Below, piece after piece: positions 1 to 10,558 of a DNA stretch of 59,712 bases (the stretch's first letter is position 1; each line of letters starts with the position of its first letter). The notes beneath the pieces were generated by a model. That model was not told where the DNA came from, searched no databases, and worked only from the letters and a program-made list of their open reading frames with translations. The stretch covers positions 1 through 59,712 of the forward strand of contig CAJJBH010000036.1 in assembly GCA_905182355.1 (NCBI GenBank). Direction: 5' to 3'. A program made the translations under genes and the position numbers. Source of the stretch: an uncultured Paracoccaceae bacterium. Lineage in GTDB: Bacteria; Pseudomonadota; Alphaproteobacteria; Rhodobacterales; Rhodobacteraceae.

Positions 1-324
1 TAGCATGGCAAAGTGCCAGCGCATTTCATTTGGACCAAGGATGCCTAAATCCATGATGAAAAACCAGCTTTCAGTCTGAAAAATTGGTTATCATTTAACA
101 AATAGAGCTGGACAAACCGCAGTTCAAACCAAAGTATCACTTTTCATCAATTTGTATTTTTGAATACTAAGATTAAAACACCTAGCCCGAACAGCAATAT
201 TGCACCTATGACTTGCGCGATAATGATGCGCTTCGTACAGAGATATAGGCTATAATTTACAAGCTAAGGCAATCAACTCCAAAGATCTGTCATTCTTCAG
301 CACACAACATCAAGGACCCGATGC
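1..324. other. intergenic, no gene seen
   Basis: AT-rich stretch left of the sulfonate operon with no convincing reading frame on either strand, no hairpin with a T-run and no recognisable riboswitch. It should hold the promoter of the hpsN operon, but I cannot pick a convincing -35/-10 pair. An AAGGA ribosome-binding site lies at 312-316, eight bases before the hpsN ATG. Confidence 0.5.
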
Positions 325-1632
325 ATGGCCCGTGACTATTTGAAAAAAGCAACAAAGACCGCAATGACCGATGCTGGTGACGTGCGTGAAACTGTACAGA
401 ATATTCTATCCGACATCGAAGCGGGTGGTGACGCCGCAGCTTTGAAATATACAGCCAAGTTCGACCAATACGAAGGCAACGTTCTCCTAACAGCCGACGA
501 AATTGAAGCTGCATCTGCTTTGGTTCCACAAAAACTTAAAGACGATATAGCGTTTGCGCATGACAATGTCCGCCGTTTTGCAGAGGTGCAAAAAAGCACG
601 ATGAAGGACGTTGAATTGAAAATCGTTCCTGGCCTGATCGCTGGCCAACGCGCCATTCCAGTAAAGGCAGCAGGCTGTTATGTTCCTGGTGGGCGCTATA
701 GCCACATCGCCAGCGCGATTATGACAGTGACCACCGCAAAAGTAGCAGGCTGTGAACACATCGTTGCATGTTCGCCCCCCCGTGCGGGTGAAGGTGTCGC
801 ACCGGCGATCATTTACGCAGCGCATTTATGTGGCGCGGACAAAATTTTAGCGATGGGTGGTGTGCAAGGCGTTGCCGCAATGACCTTCGGTCTGTTTGGC
901 CTCCCTAAAGCCGATATCCTTGTTGGTCCGGGCAACCAATTCGTAGCTGAAGCAAAACGCATCTTGTTTGGCCGCGTCGGCATCGACATGATCGCAGGCC
1001 CAACCGACAGCTTGGTCTTAGCTGACGCCACTGCAGACCCCTTTATGGTTGCTACCGATTTGGTGTCACAAGCAGAACATGGATATAACTCACCTGTTTG
1101 GTTGGTGACTGACAGTCATGACCTTGCAAAAGAAGTCATGAAGCAAGTTCCAGACCTTATCGCTGCACTGCCGGAATTGAACCGTCAAAACGCAGAAGCT
1201 GCTTGGCGAGATTATGCAGAAGTTATCGTTTGTGAAAATCGCGACGAAATGGCCGCAACATCTGATGAATATGCCCCAGAACACCTGACCGTTCAGGCCG
1301 AAGATCTGGATTGGTGGTTGGACAACCTACAATGTTATGGGTCCCTGTTCTTGGGCGAAGAAACCACAGTTTCCTTTGGTGATAAAGCATCTGGAACAAA
1401 CCACGTTTTACCAACATCGCGTTCTGCCAAATACACTGGTGGCTTGTCTGTGCATAAGTACATGAAAATTGTCACATGGCAGCGCTCTACCCGTGACGGA
1501 TCAAAACGTGTGGCAGAAGCAACCGCACGGATTTCCCGCCTTGAAGGGATGGAAGGCCACGCACGTGCCGCCGATGCACGCCTACACAAATACTTTCCCG
1601 ACGAAGAGTTTGATCTAAAGGGTATGGAATAA
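325..1632 (+). CDS. hpsN: sulfopropanediol (DHPS) 3-dehydrogenase, HpsN
   Basis: A 435-residue member of the histidinol-dehydrogenase fold. It should oxidise (R)-2,3-dihydroxypropane-1-sulfonate with two NAD+ to (R)-sulfolactate in the cytoplasm. Visible family features are the glycine-rich YVPGGRY region, GPGNQFVAEAK, the SQAEHG metal/substrate segment and the late PEHL motif. The start is the ATG with AAGGA eight bases upstream. I call HpsN and not the biosynthetic HisD because no his gene is near and the next four genes are a short-chain dehydrogenase, a zinc alcohol dehydrogenase and both subunits of sulfopyruvate decarboxylase, which matches known hps clusters. The fold assignment is firm. 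The substrate is inferred from context and recollection of the family. It is the first gene of an operon; four bases separate it from hpsO. Confidence 0.86.
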   Translation: MARDYLKKATKTAMTDAGDVRETVQNILSDIEAGGDAAALKYTAKFDQYEGNVLLTADEIEAASALVPQKLKDDIAFAHDNVRRFAEVQKSTMKDVELKIVPGLIAGQRAIPVKAAGCYVPGGRYSHIASAIMTVTTAKVAGCEHIVACSPPRAGEGVAPAIIYAAHLCGADKILAMGGVQGVAAMTFGLFGLPKADILVGPGNQFVAEAKRILFGRVGIDMIAGPTDSLVLADATADPFMVATDLVSQAEHGYNSPVWLVTDSHDLAKEVMKQVPDLIAALPELNRQNAEAAWRDYAEVIVCENRDEMAATSDEYAPEHLTVQAEDLDWWLDNLQCYGSLFLGEETTVSFGDKASGTNHVLPTSRSAKYTGGLSVHKYMKIVTWQRSTRDGSKRVAEATARISRLEGMEGHARAADARLHKYFPDEEFDLKGME

Positions 1633-1636
1633 ATCC

Positions 1637-2392
1637 ATGTCTGCTGCACTTTTTGACATCAACGGAAAAGTTGCCTGTGTTACAGGAGCAAGCAGTGGAT
1701 TGGGCCGTGCTGCAGCAAATATGCTCGCAGCTGCGGGTGTCAAAGTTGTCGGTATTGCGCGGCGTGAAAATGCACTAGCCGAATGGCAGAACAAGGCGCA
1801 GGGCGAAACTTCCGTTGTGGTCGCAGATTTGTCTGACCGTGCGGTGCTCGGCGACACGGCACGTCAAGCTGCCCTGCCCTTTGGTCCACCGGACATACTG
1901 ATAAACGCCGCTGGGATCAACACCCGCCAAAATGCCGATGATGTTACAGCCGAAGGGTGGGATACGACGCTTAATCTGAACCTTTCCGCACCGTTTTTCT
2001 TAGCCCAGGCAATGGTGCCTGCGATAAAAACCAAAGGATGGGGACGGATCATCAGTTTCGCATCCCTGCAATCCCAAAGGGCCTTCGCAAACGGGATCAG
2101 CTATGGCGCATCTAAGGGTGGTGTCATGCAAATGACCCGCGCGATGGCCGAAGCGTGGTCTGATTATGGCATCAATGCAAACGCGGTTGCCCCCAGATTT
2201 TTTCGTACAGAACTGACCGGTCCCGTATTTGCGGACGACACTTTGGCCAAAAAGCATGCTGACAATACCTGTGTGGGGCGCAATGGTGAACCAAGCGATC
2301 TTGATGGACCATTGCTGTTCTTTTGTTCGGGCGCGTCAAATTATGTGACAGGCCAAACCCTGTTTGTAGACGGAGGGTATACTGCGAAATGA
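1637..2392 (+). CDS. hpsO: short-chain dehydrogenase, DHPS 2-dehydrogenase HpsO-like
   Basis: A 251-residue classical SDR: NAD(P)-binding TGASSGLG near residues 17-24, NAAG in the middle, active-site YGASK with the usual Tyr-x3-Lys, and a C-terminal VDGGY. In hps clusters this enzyme, with HpsP, moves DHPS between its S and R forms through a 2-keto intermediate so that HpsN can act on R-DHPS. It starts four bases after the hpsN stop and its own stop overlaps the next start (ATGA), so translation is probably coupled. The SDR family is certain. The substrate is inferred from the operon, and a role in oxidising sulfolactate to sulfopyruvate cannot be excluded. Confidence 0.72.
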   Translation: MSAALFDINGKVACVTGASSGLGRAAANMLAAAGVKVVGIARRENALAEWQNKAQGETSVVVADLSDRAVLGDTARQAALPFGPPDILINAAGINTRQNADDVTAEGWDTTLNLNLSAPFFLAQAMVPAIKTKGWGRIISFASLQSQRAFANGISYGASKGGVMQMTRAMAEAWSDYGINANAVAPRFFRTELTGPVFADDTLAKKHADNTCVGRNGEPSDLDGPLLFFCSGASNYVTGQTLFVDGGYTAK

Positions 2393-3396
2393 AAGCCTTA
2401 GTCTACACCGACCTTGAAACCTTGACCTACCAAGATATGCCAATGCCACCACCCGATGGTGACAACGTTCTGATTAAAGTTATGGCGTCCGGTATCTGCG
2501 GATCAGATATGCATGCATTTTTGGGGCAGGATGAACGGCGCCCTGCCCCGCTCACACTTGGGCATGAAGCAGCAGGCATTGTTGTTGGCGGTCCAGAAGA
2601 CGGACGCCGTGTTACGATCAATCCGCTGGTGACATGCGGAAAATGCGAAGCCTGTAAATCAGGGCGAACAAACCTGTGCGCTGACCGCCAAATCATATCG
2701 ATGCCGCCACGCGAAGGGGCGTTTGCTGAGTACCTAACAATCCCACGCAAAAACTTGGTCACCATTCCCGACGACGTTGCATTTACCACTGCAGCTCTTG
2801 CCGAACCTTTGGCGTGTGGATGGCATGGCGTGCGCTTGGCCCACCAGGCAATTGGCGGCCCATTGACGAACAAACAATGCCTTGTCATCGGCGGTGGCGC
2901 TATTGGTCTTGGTGCCGCGCTTGCCTTGTTTGCGTTTGGCGCGCGCAACATTGCACTGATAGAACCAAACGCACTGCGGCGCGAAACGTTGCTAAACATT
3001 CAAGGCTTTGCAGCATTGCATCCTGATGACAGCGAAGTGCCAAATAATGGAACCGTCGACATTGTAATCGACGCCGTAGGATACGCAGCAACCCGCGCAG
3101 ATGCTTGCCGTTTTGCAAAACCAGGCGGTGTTATCGTACATATTGGCCTGGCCGAAGCGACGGGCGGTTTGGATATTCGACGTATGACACTGCAAGAAAT
3201 CCAATTTATTGGAACCTATACATACACAGCCCGTGACTTTATCGACACGGCCACCGCGATGTTCCGAGGCGAACTTGGCGTGCTCGACTGGACGGAATGC
3301 CGACCGCTATCGCAAGGCCAATCAGCATTTTTAGACATTCGCGCAGGTTGCGTCGCCTCACCAAAGATTATTCTCATCCCTGAACACGAGGAGTAA
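2389..3396 (+). CDS. hpsP: zinc-dependent alcohol dehydrogenase, HpsP-like
   Basis: A 335-residue medium-chain dehydrogenase. Catalytic zinc ligands are in GICGSD and GHEAAG; the structural zinc site is the four-cysteine CGKCEACKSGRTNLC segment; the Rossmann motif is GGGAIGLG. I start it at the ATG that overlaps the hpsO stop as ATGA. An in-frame upstream extension is possible but would overlap hpsO by 22 codons. Members of this family in hps operons act as DHPS 2-dehydrogenases partnered with HpsO. The enzyme class is clear; the exact substrate comes from context. Confidence 0.74.
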   Translation: MKALVYTDLETLTYQDMPMPPPDGDNVLIKVMASGICGSDMHAFLGQDERRPAPLTLGHEAAGIVVGGPEDGRRVTINPLVTCGKCEACKSGRTNLCADRQIISMPPREGAFAEYLTIPRKNLVTIPDDVAFTTAALAEPLACGWHGVRLAHQAIGGPLTNKQCLVIGGGAIGLGAALALFAFGARNIALIEPNALRRETLLNIQGFAALHPDDSEVPNNGTVDIVIDAVGYAATRADACRFAKPGGVIVHIGLAEATGGLDIRRMTLQEIQFIGTYTYTARDFIDTATAMFRGELGVLDWTECRPLSQGQSAFLDIRAGCVASPKIILIPEHEE

Positions 3397-3402
3397 CCAA
3401 AC

Positions 3403-3909
3403 GTGTCCATCAGCTCAAAAATAGTGGATGACTTCGTTGCCAATGGCATCGAATTTGTCACCACAGTCCCCTGCAAACAATTGGCAGGCGTTATCGAAGA
3501 GGTCGAAGCGCGTGACGAAATTTACCACATCCCATCCAACAAAGAAGACGAAGGTATGGGGCTTTGCGCTGGTGCATTTATGGGCGGCAAGCGCCCTGCA
3601 ATCATCATGCAAAACACCGCAATTGGTGTCACAATCAACACATTGGCGACATTGACCCAATATTACCGCATGCCATTGCCGATGTTGATTTCGTATCGCG
3701 GTGAATTGCGTGAACCTGTGGCATGTCAGGTCGAAATGGCCGTGCACACCAAGGCGTTGTTGAACCAGCTAAACATCCCTACCTATCACTTCCACAGGGA
3801 ATCTGATGCGGACGAGCTGGATGCGATCCTAAAATATACATTCATGTGCAACAAACCTGTCGCGATCCTAACCGATGCGTCATTCTGGGGAGGTTATGGC
3901 GACCAATGA
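3403..3909 (+). CDS. comD: sulfopyruvate decarboxylase, alpha subunit ComD
   Basis: A 168-residue protein equal to the pyrimidine-binding (N-terminal) half of thiamine-diphosphate decarboxylases. The segment IPSNKEDEGMGLCAG carries the conserved catalytic glutamate region, followed by a QNTAIGVTINTLATL stretch typical of sulfopyruvate and phosphonopyruvate decarboxylases. Together with ComE it converts 3-sulfopyruvate to sulfoacetaldehyde and CO2. The start is GTG, chosen because GAGGAG lies nine bases upstream (3388-3393), only six bases after the hpsP stop. Its stop overlaps the comE ATG. Phosphonopyruvate decarboxylase is the alternative, but the split subunits and the sulfonate neighbours favour ComD. 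Confidence 0.85.
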   Translation: MSISSKIVDDFVANGIEFVTTVPCKQLAGVIEEVEARDEIYHIPSNKEDEGMGLCAGAFMGGKRPAIIMQNTAIGVTINTLATLTQYYRMPLPMLISYRGELREPVACQVEMAVHTKALLNQLNIPTYHFHRESDADELDAILKYTFMCNKPVAILTDASFWGGYGDQ

Positions 3910-4460
3910 TACGTTCAGAAATCCTGCGCGAGATCGCGCCAATCCTTCGTGACCAATTGGTTGTTTGTAACATCGGCCTTCCAAGCCAAGAGTTGCATAT
4001 GATCGACGATCAACCGACAAATTTTTACATGTTGGGTACGATGGGTTTGTCATCATCCATCGGTCTTGGCCTTGCTTTGTCCCAACCCAAAACTGTCATC
4101 TCCATTGATGGTGATGGCTCTGTGTTAACCAACTTGGGCACTTTGCCAACAATTGCCAATAACGTGGCTGACAATTACATTTTGTTGATCATCGACAACG
4201 GATCTTATGGGTCTACTGGTGACCAGCCAACATATGCGGGCAAGAAAACTTCACTTACAGCTGTGGCAAAAGCCTGTGGTTGCGAAAATGTTGTTGAATG
4301 TCAGGATGTTGATACTGGAAAAGTTCTACAAGCAGCCATCGACAGCAAACAAATGACTGTAATTGTCTGCAAATGTGACAGTGGCAACATCAAACTTCCA
4401 GTGATCACCAAAGATCCTGTGGTGATCCGCGATCGCTTTATGACAGCGGTTGCAAGTTGA
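3906..4460 (+). CDS. comE: sulfopyruvate decarboxylase, beta subunit ComE
   Basis: A 184-residue thiamine-diphosphate-binding half. The cofactor motif is visible as GDGS followed about 25-30 residues later by DNGSYGSTGDQ, with the magnesium-binding Asp and Asn in place. It begins at the ATG overlapping the comD stop (ATGA), which suggests coupled synthesis of the two subunits. The product, sulfoacetaldehyde, is normally cleaved by Xsc to acetyl phosphate and sulfite. No xsc or pta is visible here, so that step must be encoded elsewhere. A hairpin follows 22 bases after the stop. Confidence 0.85.
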   Translation: MIRSEILREIAPILRDQLVVCNIGLPSQELHMIDDQPTNFYMLGTMGLSSSIGLGLALSQPKTVISIDGDGSVLTNLGTLPTIANNVADNYILLIIDNGSYGSTGDQPTYAGKKTSLTAVAKACGCENVVECQDVDTGKVLQAAIDSKQMTVIVCKCDSGNIKLPVITKDPVVIRDRFMTAVAS

Positions 4461-4482
4461 TCAACCGAAACCAATGATACTG

Positions 4483-4510
4483 AAACGTCCGCATCTTAGT
4501 GCGGGCGTTT
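4483..4510 (+). terminator. hairpin ending the hps-com operon
   Basis: Eleven-base stem (AAACGTCCGCA with TGCGGGCGTTT, one G-T pair) around a six-base loop, 22 bases after comE. The downstream T-tract is weak (GCCGTTTCTG), so this is a likely but imperfect intrinsic terminator. Confidence 0.6.
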
Positions 4511-4620
4511 GCCGTTTCTGACAGGTTTGATTGGCATTGTTGACGTCACATGTGTTGCATTGCGTTGACGGCCCTGCGCAAGCTGTTTGACACAAACCAA
4601 TAACAAATTCGGTCACGCCA

Positions 4621-5215
4621 ATGCTTATTTTCTACAAAGAGCGCCTAGCTTTTTTATCTGTTCCTAAAACGGGTACAACAGCATATGAAACAGCACTGCG
4701 TGACCGCGCAGATATGGTTATTTCAGAACCTGCAATGCTGAAACATGCGCCTGTCTATCGTTACAATCGTTTTCTGCGCCCAATGTTTTTCAATGTCTGC
4801 GATGTTGAACTTGAGTTACTGGCTGTCATGCGCGAACCAATCAGTTGGTTGGGCAGCTGGTGGCGGTATCGTCAACGCCCCCTTCATGAAGGGAAAACCA
4901 AATGCAACCCATGGCATCTCATTTGACGATTTTGTTCTGGCCTATCTTAAAGGAAAAAAACCTGGGTTTGCAGATGTCGGTGCGCAATCAAAGTTTCTGG
5001 AAACCCAGCCAAATGGAACGGGAATTACGCACCTTTTTAAATATGAAGAACAACACAAATTACAGGATTTTCTTTCCCAGCGGCTAAATGTTTCCTTTGA
5101 TTTGAAACAGGAAAATGTGTCTCCACAGATCTCTCAAACACTGTCGCCTGAAATTGAAGAACGGTTTAGACGTAAATGTGCCGACGAATTCGAGATTTAC
5201 GACAGTATTAAATAA
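4621..5215 (+). pseudogene. sulfotransferase-family protein, frameshifted
   Basis: The first frame reads about 90 residues (MLIFYKERLAFLSVPKTGTT..., a sulfotransferase-type P-loop with PKTGTT, then a VMREP segment and WLGSWWRYRQRP). It then runs into unrelated sequence and a stop at 4926. The adjacent +1 frame continues the protein from about GKPNATHGISFDDF to a natural stop at 5215. The switch lies between 4878 and 4896, which contains a run of five C and a GGGAAAA run; one surplus base in either restores a protein of roughly 197 residues. The substrate is unknown. It may be a true pseudogene or a homopolymer error. It ends 11 bases before the convergent cckA stop. Confidence 0.7.
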
Positions 5216-5226
5216 GGCACTGCATC

Positions 5227-7477
5227 TTAGTGAAGTTGCCGATGCACTGTCTCAGTCAAGTCATTCAACAAAAACGGTTTCGGTAAAAACACCAAGTTTG
5301 GAATTTTTGCTTGAGTGTCACTCAGTTTATCTTCAGCGTAGCCCGAAACAAAAACAACCCTCACATCTGGGCGGACCAGCATGGCTTCTTTAACCCAACT
5401 TGGCCCATCTTTTCCCGGCATCACGACATCTGTGACGAATAGATCGATGTTCAAAGTTTCGTCTTCTAATGTTTTCAAGGCTGCTTCGGCTGAGTCTGCT
5501 TCTAGTACAGTATACCCACGCAACCGCAATGCACGGCTGGCAAACGCCCGAACAGGTGCTTCGTCTTCGACCAATAAAATAACGGCATCCCCGTGGTTTG
5601 GGACCGTAGTTTTTTCAACGACTTTGCGTGCTATTGGTTTTTTGTACGCTGTCTCTATAACCGGAAATAGCAGTGTAAAACATGTGCCTTCATCCAGCTT
5701 ACTGTCCACAAAGATGAAGCCGCCAGACTGCTTCACAATTCCGTAAGCTGTCGAAAGGCCTAATCCCGTTCCTTCGCCTGTTCGTTTTGTTGTAAAAAAT
5801 GGCTCGAATATTTTTTGTAACTTATCCGCACTTATGCCAGTTCCTTGATTTACAACCCGCACCGTCACATATTCACCGGCAAGGACCGTCACTCGTTCCC
5901 GGTTCATCGGCGTTTTAAGGGTCCGGCTTTCAGTCTCGATACGAATTTCGCCACCGTCCTTCATTGCATCACGGGCATTAACAACAAGGTTCATAAGGAC
6001 TTGTTCCAACTGGCGTTTGTCCGCACGGATAGATTTCAAAACCGGATCATGGCTTAGGATCAAACTAACTTTTTCCCCAACCAGCCTATTTAATAAATGG
6101 GTAAGATCGGACAACGTATCTCGCATATCCAGTATTTCGGGCCGCAAGGTCTGCTTGCGCGAAAACGCAAGAAGTTGCCCAACCAAAGCAGCTGCACGGT
6201 TTGAATTTTGATTGATCTGAATAAGATCGCTGTAGTCTGCATCAACTTGATCATGTCGCAGTAACAAAAGATCGCAATACCCTGATATTGTTGTCAAAAG
6301 GTTGTTGAAATCATGTTCGATCCCACCGGCAAGTTGCCCAATGGCCTGCATCTTTTGGCTTTGAACAAATTGCGCCTCAAGCGTCTTCAGTTCGGTTGCG
6401 TCAGAAAGCACCGCAATCAATGAAGACCTATCCTGTTCAGACACCCGGCTAAGTGCTACCTGAACAAACATCTCTTTATCTGGCCGTTTGAGGCGCAAAA
6501 ATTCTGAATGTTGGACAGCACGGCCCGATGCGGCTTCTGACAACCAATCAACCAGCGGACGACCTAAACCTTCCATCAAATCAGAGAGTTGCGTGCCATT
6601 CTTTAACGTCTCCCCCTACGAATTCCGCGGCAGAGAGGTTAAACGAAAGAATTGATCCATCTATAACAACACGCAACAGTGGAACGGGTAATTTTTCGAA
6701 CGATGATCTAAGGTCGCTGCCACGACTATCCACCTCAATTTCATCCGTTGGCAAAAGGTAGATTGCTTGACGTCCAACACCCGCATCCACAACAGCTAAT
6801 CTGGTCATAAATCCACCATTTTCACCCGAGAGTGTTACCAGGTGGTCGTTTTTAAGATCGGCCTCGGGACAAATTTCGTAAATGGTCTTTAGACGTTGGC
6901 CGACCAACGCACGCGCTGCTTCGTTCATGCAAAAAAACAGCGCCACGTCGTCCTGCGATCATCATTGGTAAAGCAGGACCTTCACTTCGCCCAGCTTTTG
7001 CTTCTGGAATATCCTCTAGCCGCCAAAGCAAGGCATCAGTTCCCATTTGGTGAACTGTTATGCGCACATGTCCCTTACGGGTAATTATATCCTCACGGGC
7101 CGCGCCGTTATTTTTGGCACTATCTTTAAGGCGAAACAAAATCCCACCGGGGTTGGCAAATGTATGGCGCAAAACACTTGGCAGTGTTTTACCTTCCGCG
7201 TCGCCAAAAATTGTACGCGCCGCAAGATTAGACGATGTCACTTCCCCTTCATTTGTAACCACAAAACTGGGAATTACGTCTTTTTCAATGAATTCGGAAA
7301 TAACGGTCAATGCAACGCGGCGTGCGCGACTGCGGCGGCGTGCCAAGCAGAACACGACAATGCCCAAAACACCTAGCGTGACCGACGACGTCACCAAAAT
7401 CAAATTGATTTTGGTCCTGCAGGTGCGAAGACGGCTAATGCGCCCAGCGAAGTGGCAGCTGCTACAATACCGGTCAC
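5227..7477 (-). pseudogene. cckA: cckA, hybrid histidine kinase broken by three frameshifts
   Basis: Read leftward, four pieces make one CckA-like protein. (1) A hydrophobic N-terminal segment from about 7477. (2) 7403-6940, a second membrane segment and PAS-like region. (3) 6946-6581, more PAS-like sequence. (4) A C-terminal part ending at 5227 with HisKA (GGIEHDFNNLL, phospho-His), HATPase_c (LMNLVVNARDAM N-box, FEPFFTTK, GEGTGLGLST) and a receiver domain (LLVEDE, FVTDVVMP phospho-Asp, FLPKPF lysine). The breaks fall in homopolymers on the + strand: TTTT 7409-7412 (one base short), A7 6931-6937 (one extra) and C5 6612-6616 (one extra). CckA feeds the ChpT-CtrA phosphorelay. The G1 box reads VVNQGTGI where CckA normally has an Asp. 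The exact start is uncertain and may lie up to about 7550. Confidence 0.75.
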
Positions 7478-7585
7478 CTTCGCATTTCCAGTTTCTGCAA
7501 ACTGACTTACGTTATCAGTTGTAAGTACACCTACTCCCAAGGATATCCCCAATCAGAAATCGAATCTCTCCGACGGTTATCGCGC

Positions 7586-7616
7586 AGTATCAGTTAATCA
7601 CGTCTTAACTGATACT
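7586..7616. repeat. perfect 12-bp inverted repeat
   Basis: AGTATCAGTTAA at 7586-7597 and its exact complement TTAACTGATACT at 7605-7616, around a seven-base spacer. It lies between the rsmB stop and the start of cckA, both read leftward. There is no T-run after the stem in the leftward direction, so it may be an operator or an atypical terminator or processing site. Confidence 0.6.
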
Positions 7617-7661
7617 ACGGATTACCAACGATTTTCTACTTGGAGCTGTTGTCGATCAGAT

Positions 7662-8819
7662 TCACTTTCGCGAAAAGTGTACTGCAAAAAATCCATCGGC
7701 CATATCGCTGACGTCCAGTCTAGTTTCTTTGGTGCATTTCCAATCGGTATGACGTGCTAAAAAATCAGCGACCCGATCTTCATTTTCGCGTCGGAAAATA
7801 GAGCAGGTCGCGAAAACCAAAGTGCCTGAAGCTGAAACATATTGAACTGTCTCGTCCAAAATTTGATCTTGAAGATTGCACAACTCGCTCAACCTTTCTT
7901 CGCTCAAGGCCCACTTGGCTTCCGGGCTACGACGCCATGCACCGCTCCCTGAACACGGTGCGTCAACCAGCACCAAATCAAAAGGCGCTTCAGCTGCGAT
8001 CATGTCGGTTGCCAACAGCTTAATGTTTGCGCCAGCCCGTTCCGCCCGCGCTGGCAGGTCAGACATTCGATCAAAGTTGATGTCATGTGCGATCACTGGA
8101 CGCCCTTGGGCCGCCAACGCGAGTGCTTTACCGCCGCCACCAGCGCAATAATCCAACACGATGTCGGCCTTTGGAAGGTCTGTCACAACCGCTTGGCTTG
8201 AGGCGTCTTGCAGTTCTACCCACCCTTCAAGGTATGCTGGGCTGTTGCGAAGTTTGCGTTCACCAGATGTGATTGTAAGGGCCGTTGCACAAACGGAATT
8301 GGCATGCGTTTCTATACCAATTTCTGCCAAATCTGCGGCAGCCTGTGACACATTGCATTTTGAAAGGTTCACCCGAACAGTAATCGGGGCACGAGACTGC
8401 AAGAGCTGTGCAGTGCCTTCAGCCTTGTCACCTAAAGACGCCTCAAATTCAGGCAGCATCCATTCAGGCATATTCCAAACATCTGCTTGATCGGTTGGTG
8501 CGTGCCCCCGCTCTTTTTCCTCGTCCGTCAATGGCTCTGGCGCGTGGCCCACGGCATTGAACAATCCTTCAATATCCGCATCCATCTCACGTAGCCTACC
8601 GATGATGCGTGCACGCCCTGTTCCATTGCCACCACGGATCGCATCGCCACGCCAGTTGCGCACAGTATCAAAGACGTAATCACGCACTGCCGCACGGTCT
8701 TTTGACCCGGCAAAACGACTGCGCCGTGCCCAAGCGGTTAAAGCCTTTTCAACGGCCTGCCCATCTTCGATCATATCCAAAATCTCGATAGCGGCTGCCA
8801 CACGTGCACCTGGTGTCAT
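7662..8819 (-). CDS. rsmB: RsmB/NOP-family rRNA (cytosine-C5) methyltransferase
   Basis: A 385-residue S-adenosylmethionine-dependent RNA methyltransferase. It has an N-terminal NusB-like helical region (about 1-130) and a catalytic domain with motif I around LDYCAGGGGKALAL, motif IV DAPCSGSG with one catalytic Cys, and motif VI FATCSIFRREN with the second. Members methylate a cytosine in 16S rRNA (C967 in E. coli), though related enzymes act on other positions, so the exact target is inferred. It sits 45 bases downstream of guaB on the same strand and is probably co-transcribed with it. Confidence 0.83.
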   Translation of the reverse strand: MTPGARVAAAIEILDMIEDGQAVEKALTAWARRSRFAGSKDRAAVRDYVFDTVRNWRGDAIRGGNGTGRARIIGRLREMDADIEGLFNAVGHAPEPLTDEEKERGHAPTDQADVWNMPEWMLPEFEASLGDKAEGTAQLLQSRAPITVRVNLSKCNVSQAAADLAEIGIETHANSVCATALTITSGERKLRNSPAYLEGWVELQDASSQAVVTDLPKADIVLDYCAGGGGKALALAAQGRPVIAHDINFDRMSDLPARAERAGANIKLLATDMIAAEAPFDLVLVDAPCSGSGAWRRSPEAKWALSEERLSELCNLQDQILDETVQYVSASGTLVFATCSIFRRENEDRVADFLARHTDWKCTKETRLDVSDMADGFFAVHFSRK

Positions 8820-8864
8820 GGTAATATTCCTAATTCTGGGCCAAATGTGGCAAAGTGGATAAGA

Positions 8865-10378
<1,514 letters not shown>

Positions 10379-10558
10379 GGGATGATCGCTCAAACCGCTT
10401 GTTCATTTTGCCTTTAAAACTCCGGCCAAAGGCAACGGCCCTCCAAATCCACTTCAAACACAAATAATGACGCACACCTGACAGATTTTGCCGTTCTTTG
10501 GCTTTCTCTTTGAAAACGTGCCCCTATGCTCTGAACAACTGCTGAAAAGGGCACCTAA

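Noticed and set aside
325-1632. Histidinol dehydrogenase HisD for histidine synthesis
   Set aside because: Same fold, but no his genes nearby and four sulfonate-pathway genes follow in one operon; HpsN fits better.
4561-4620. Promoter of the sulfotransferase-like gene from a TTGACA at 4587
   Set aside because: No acceptable -10 element at the right distance; not enough to report as a feature.
6931-6937. Programmed frameshift or transcriptional slippage at the A7/T7 run of cckA
   Set aside because: Two further breaks at other homopolymers would all need recoding. I keep it as a remote possibility only.
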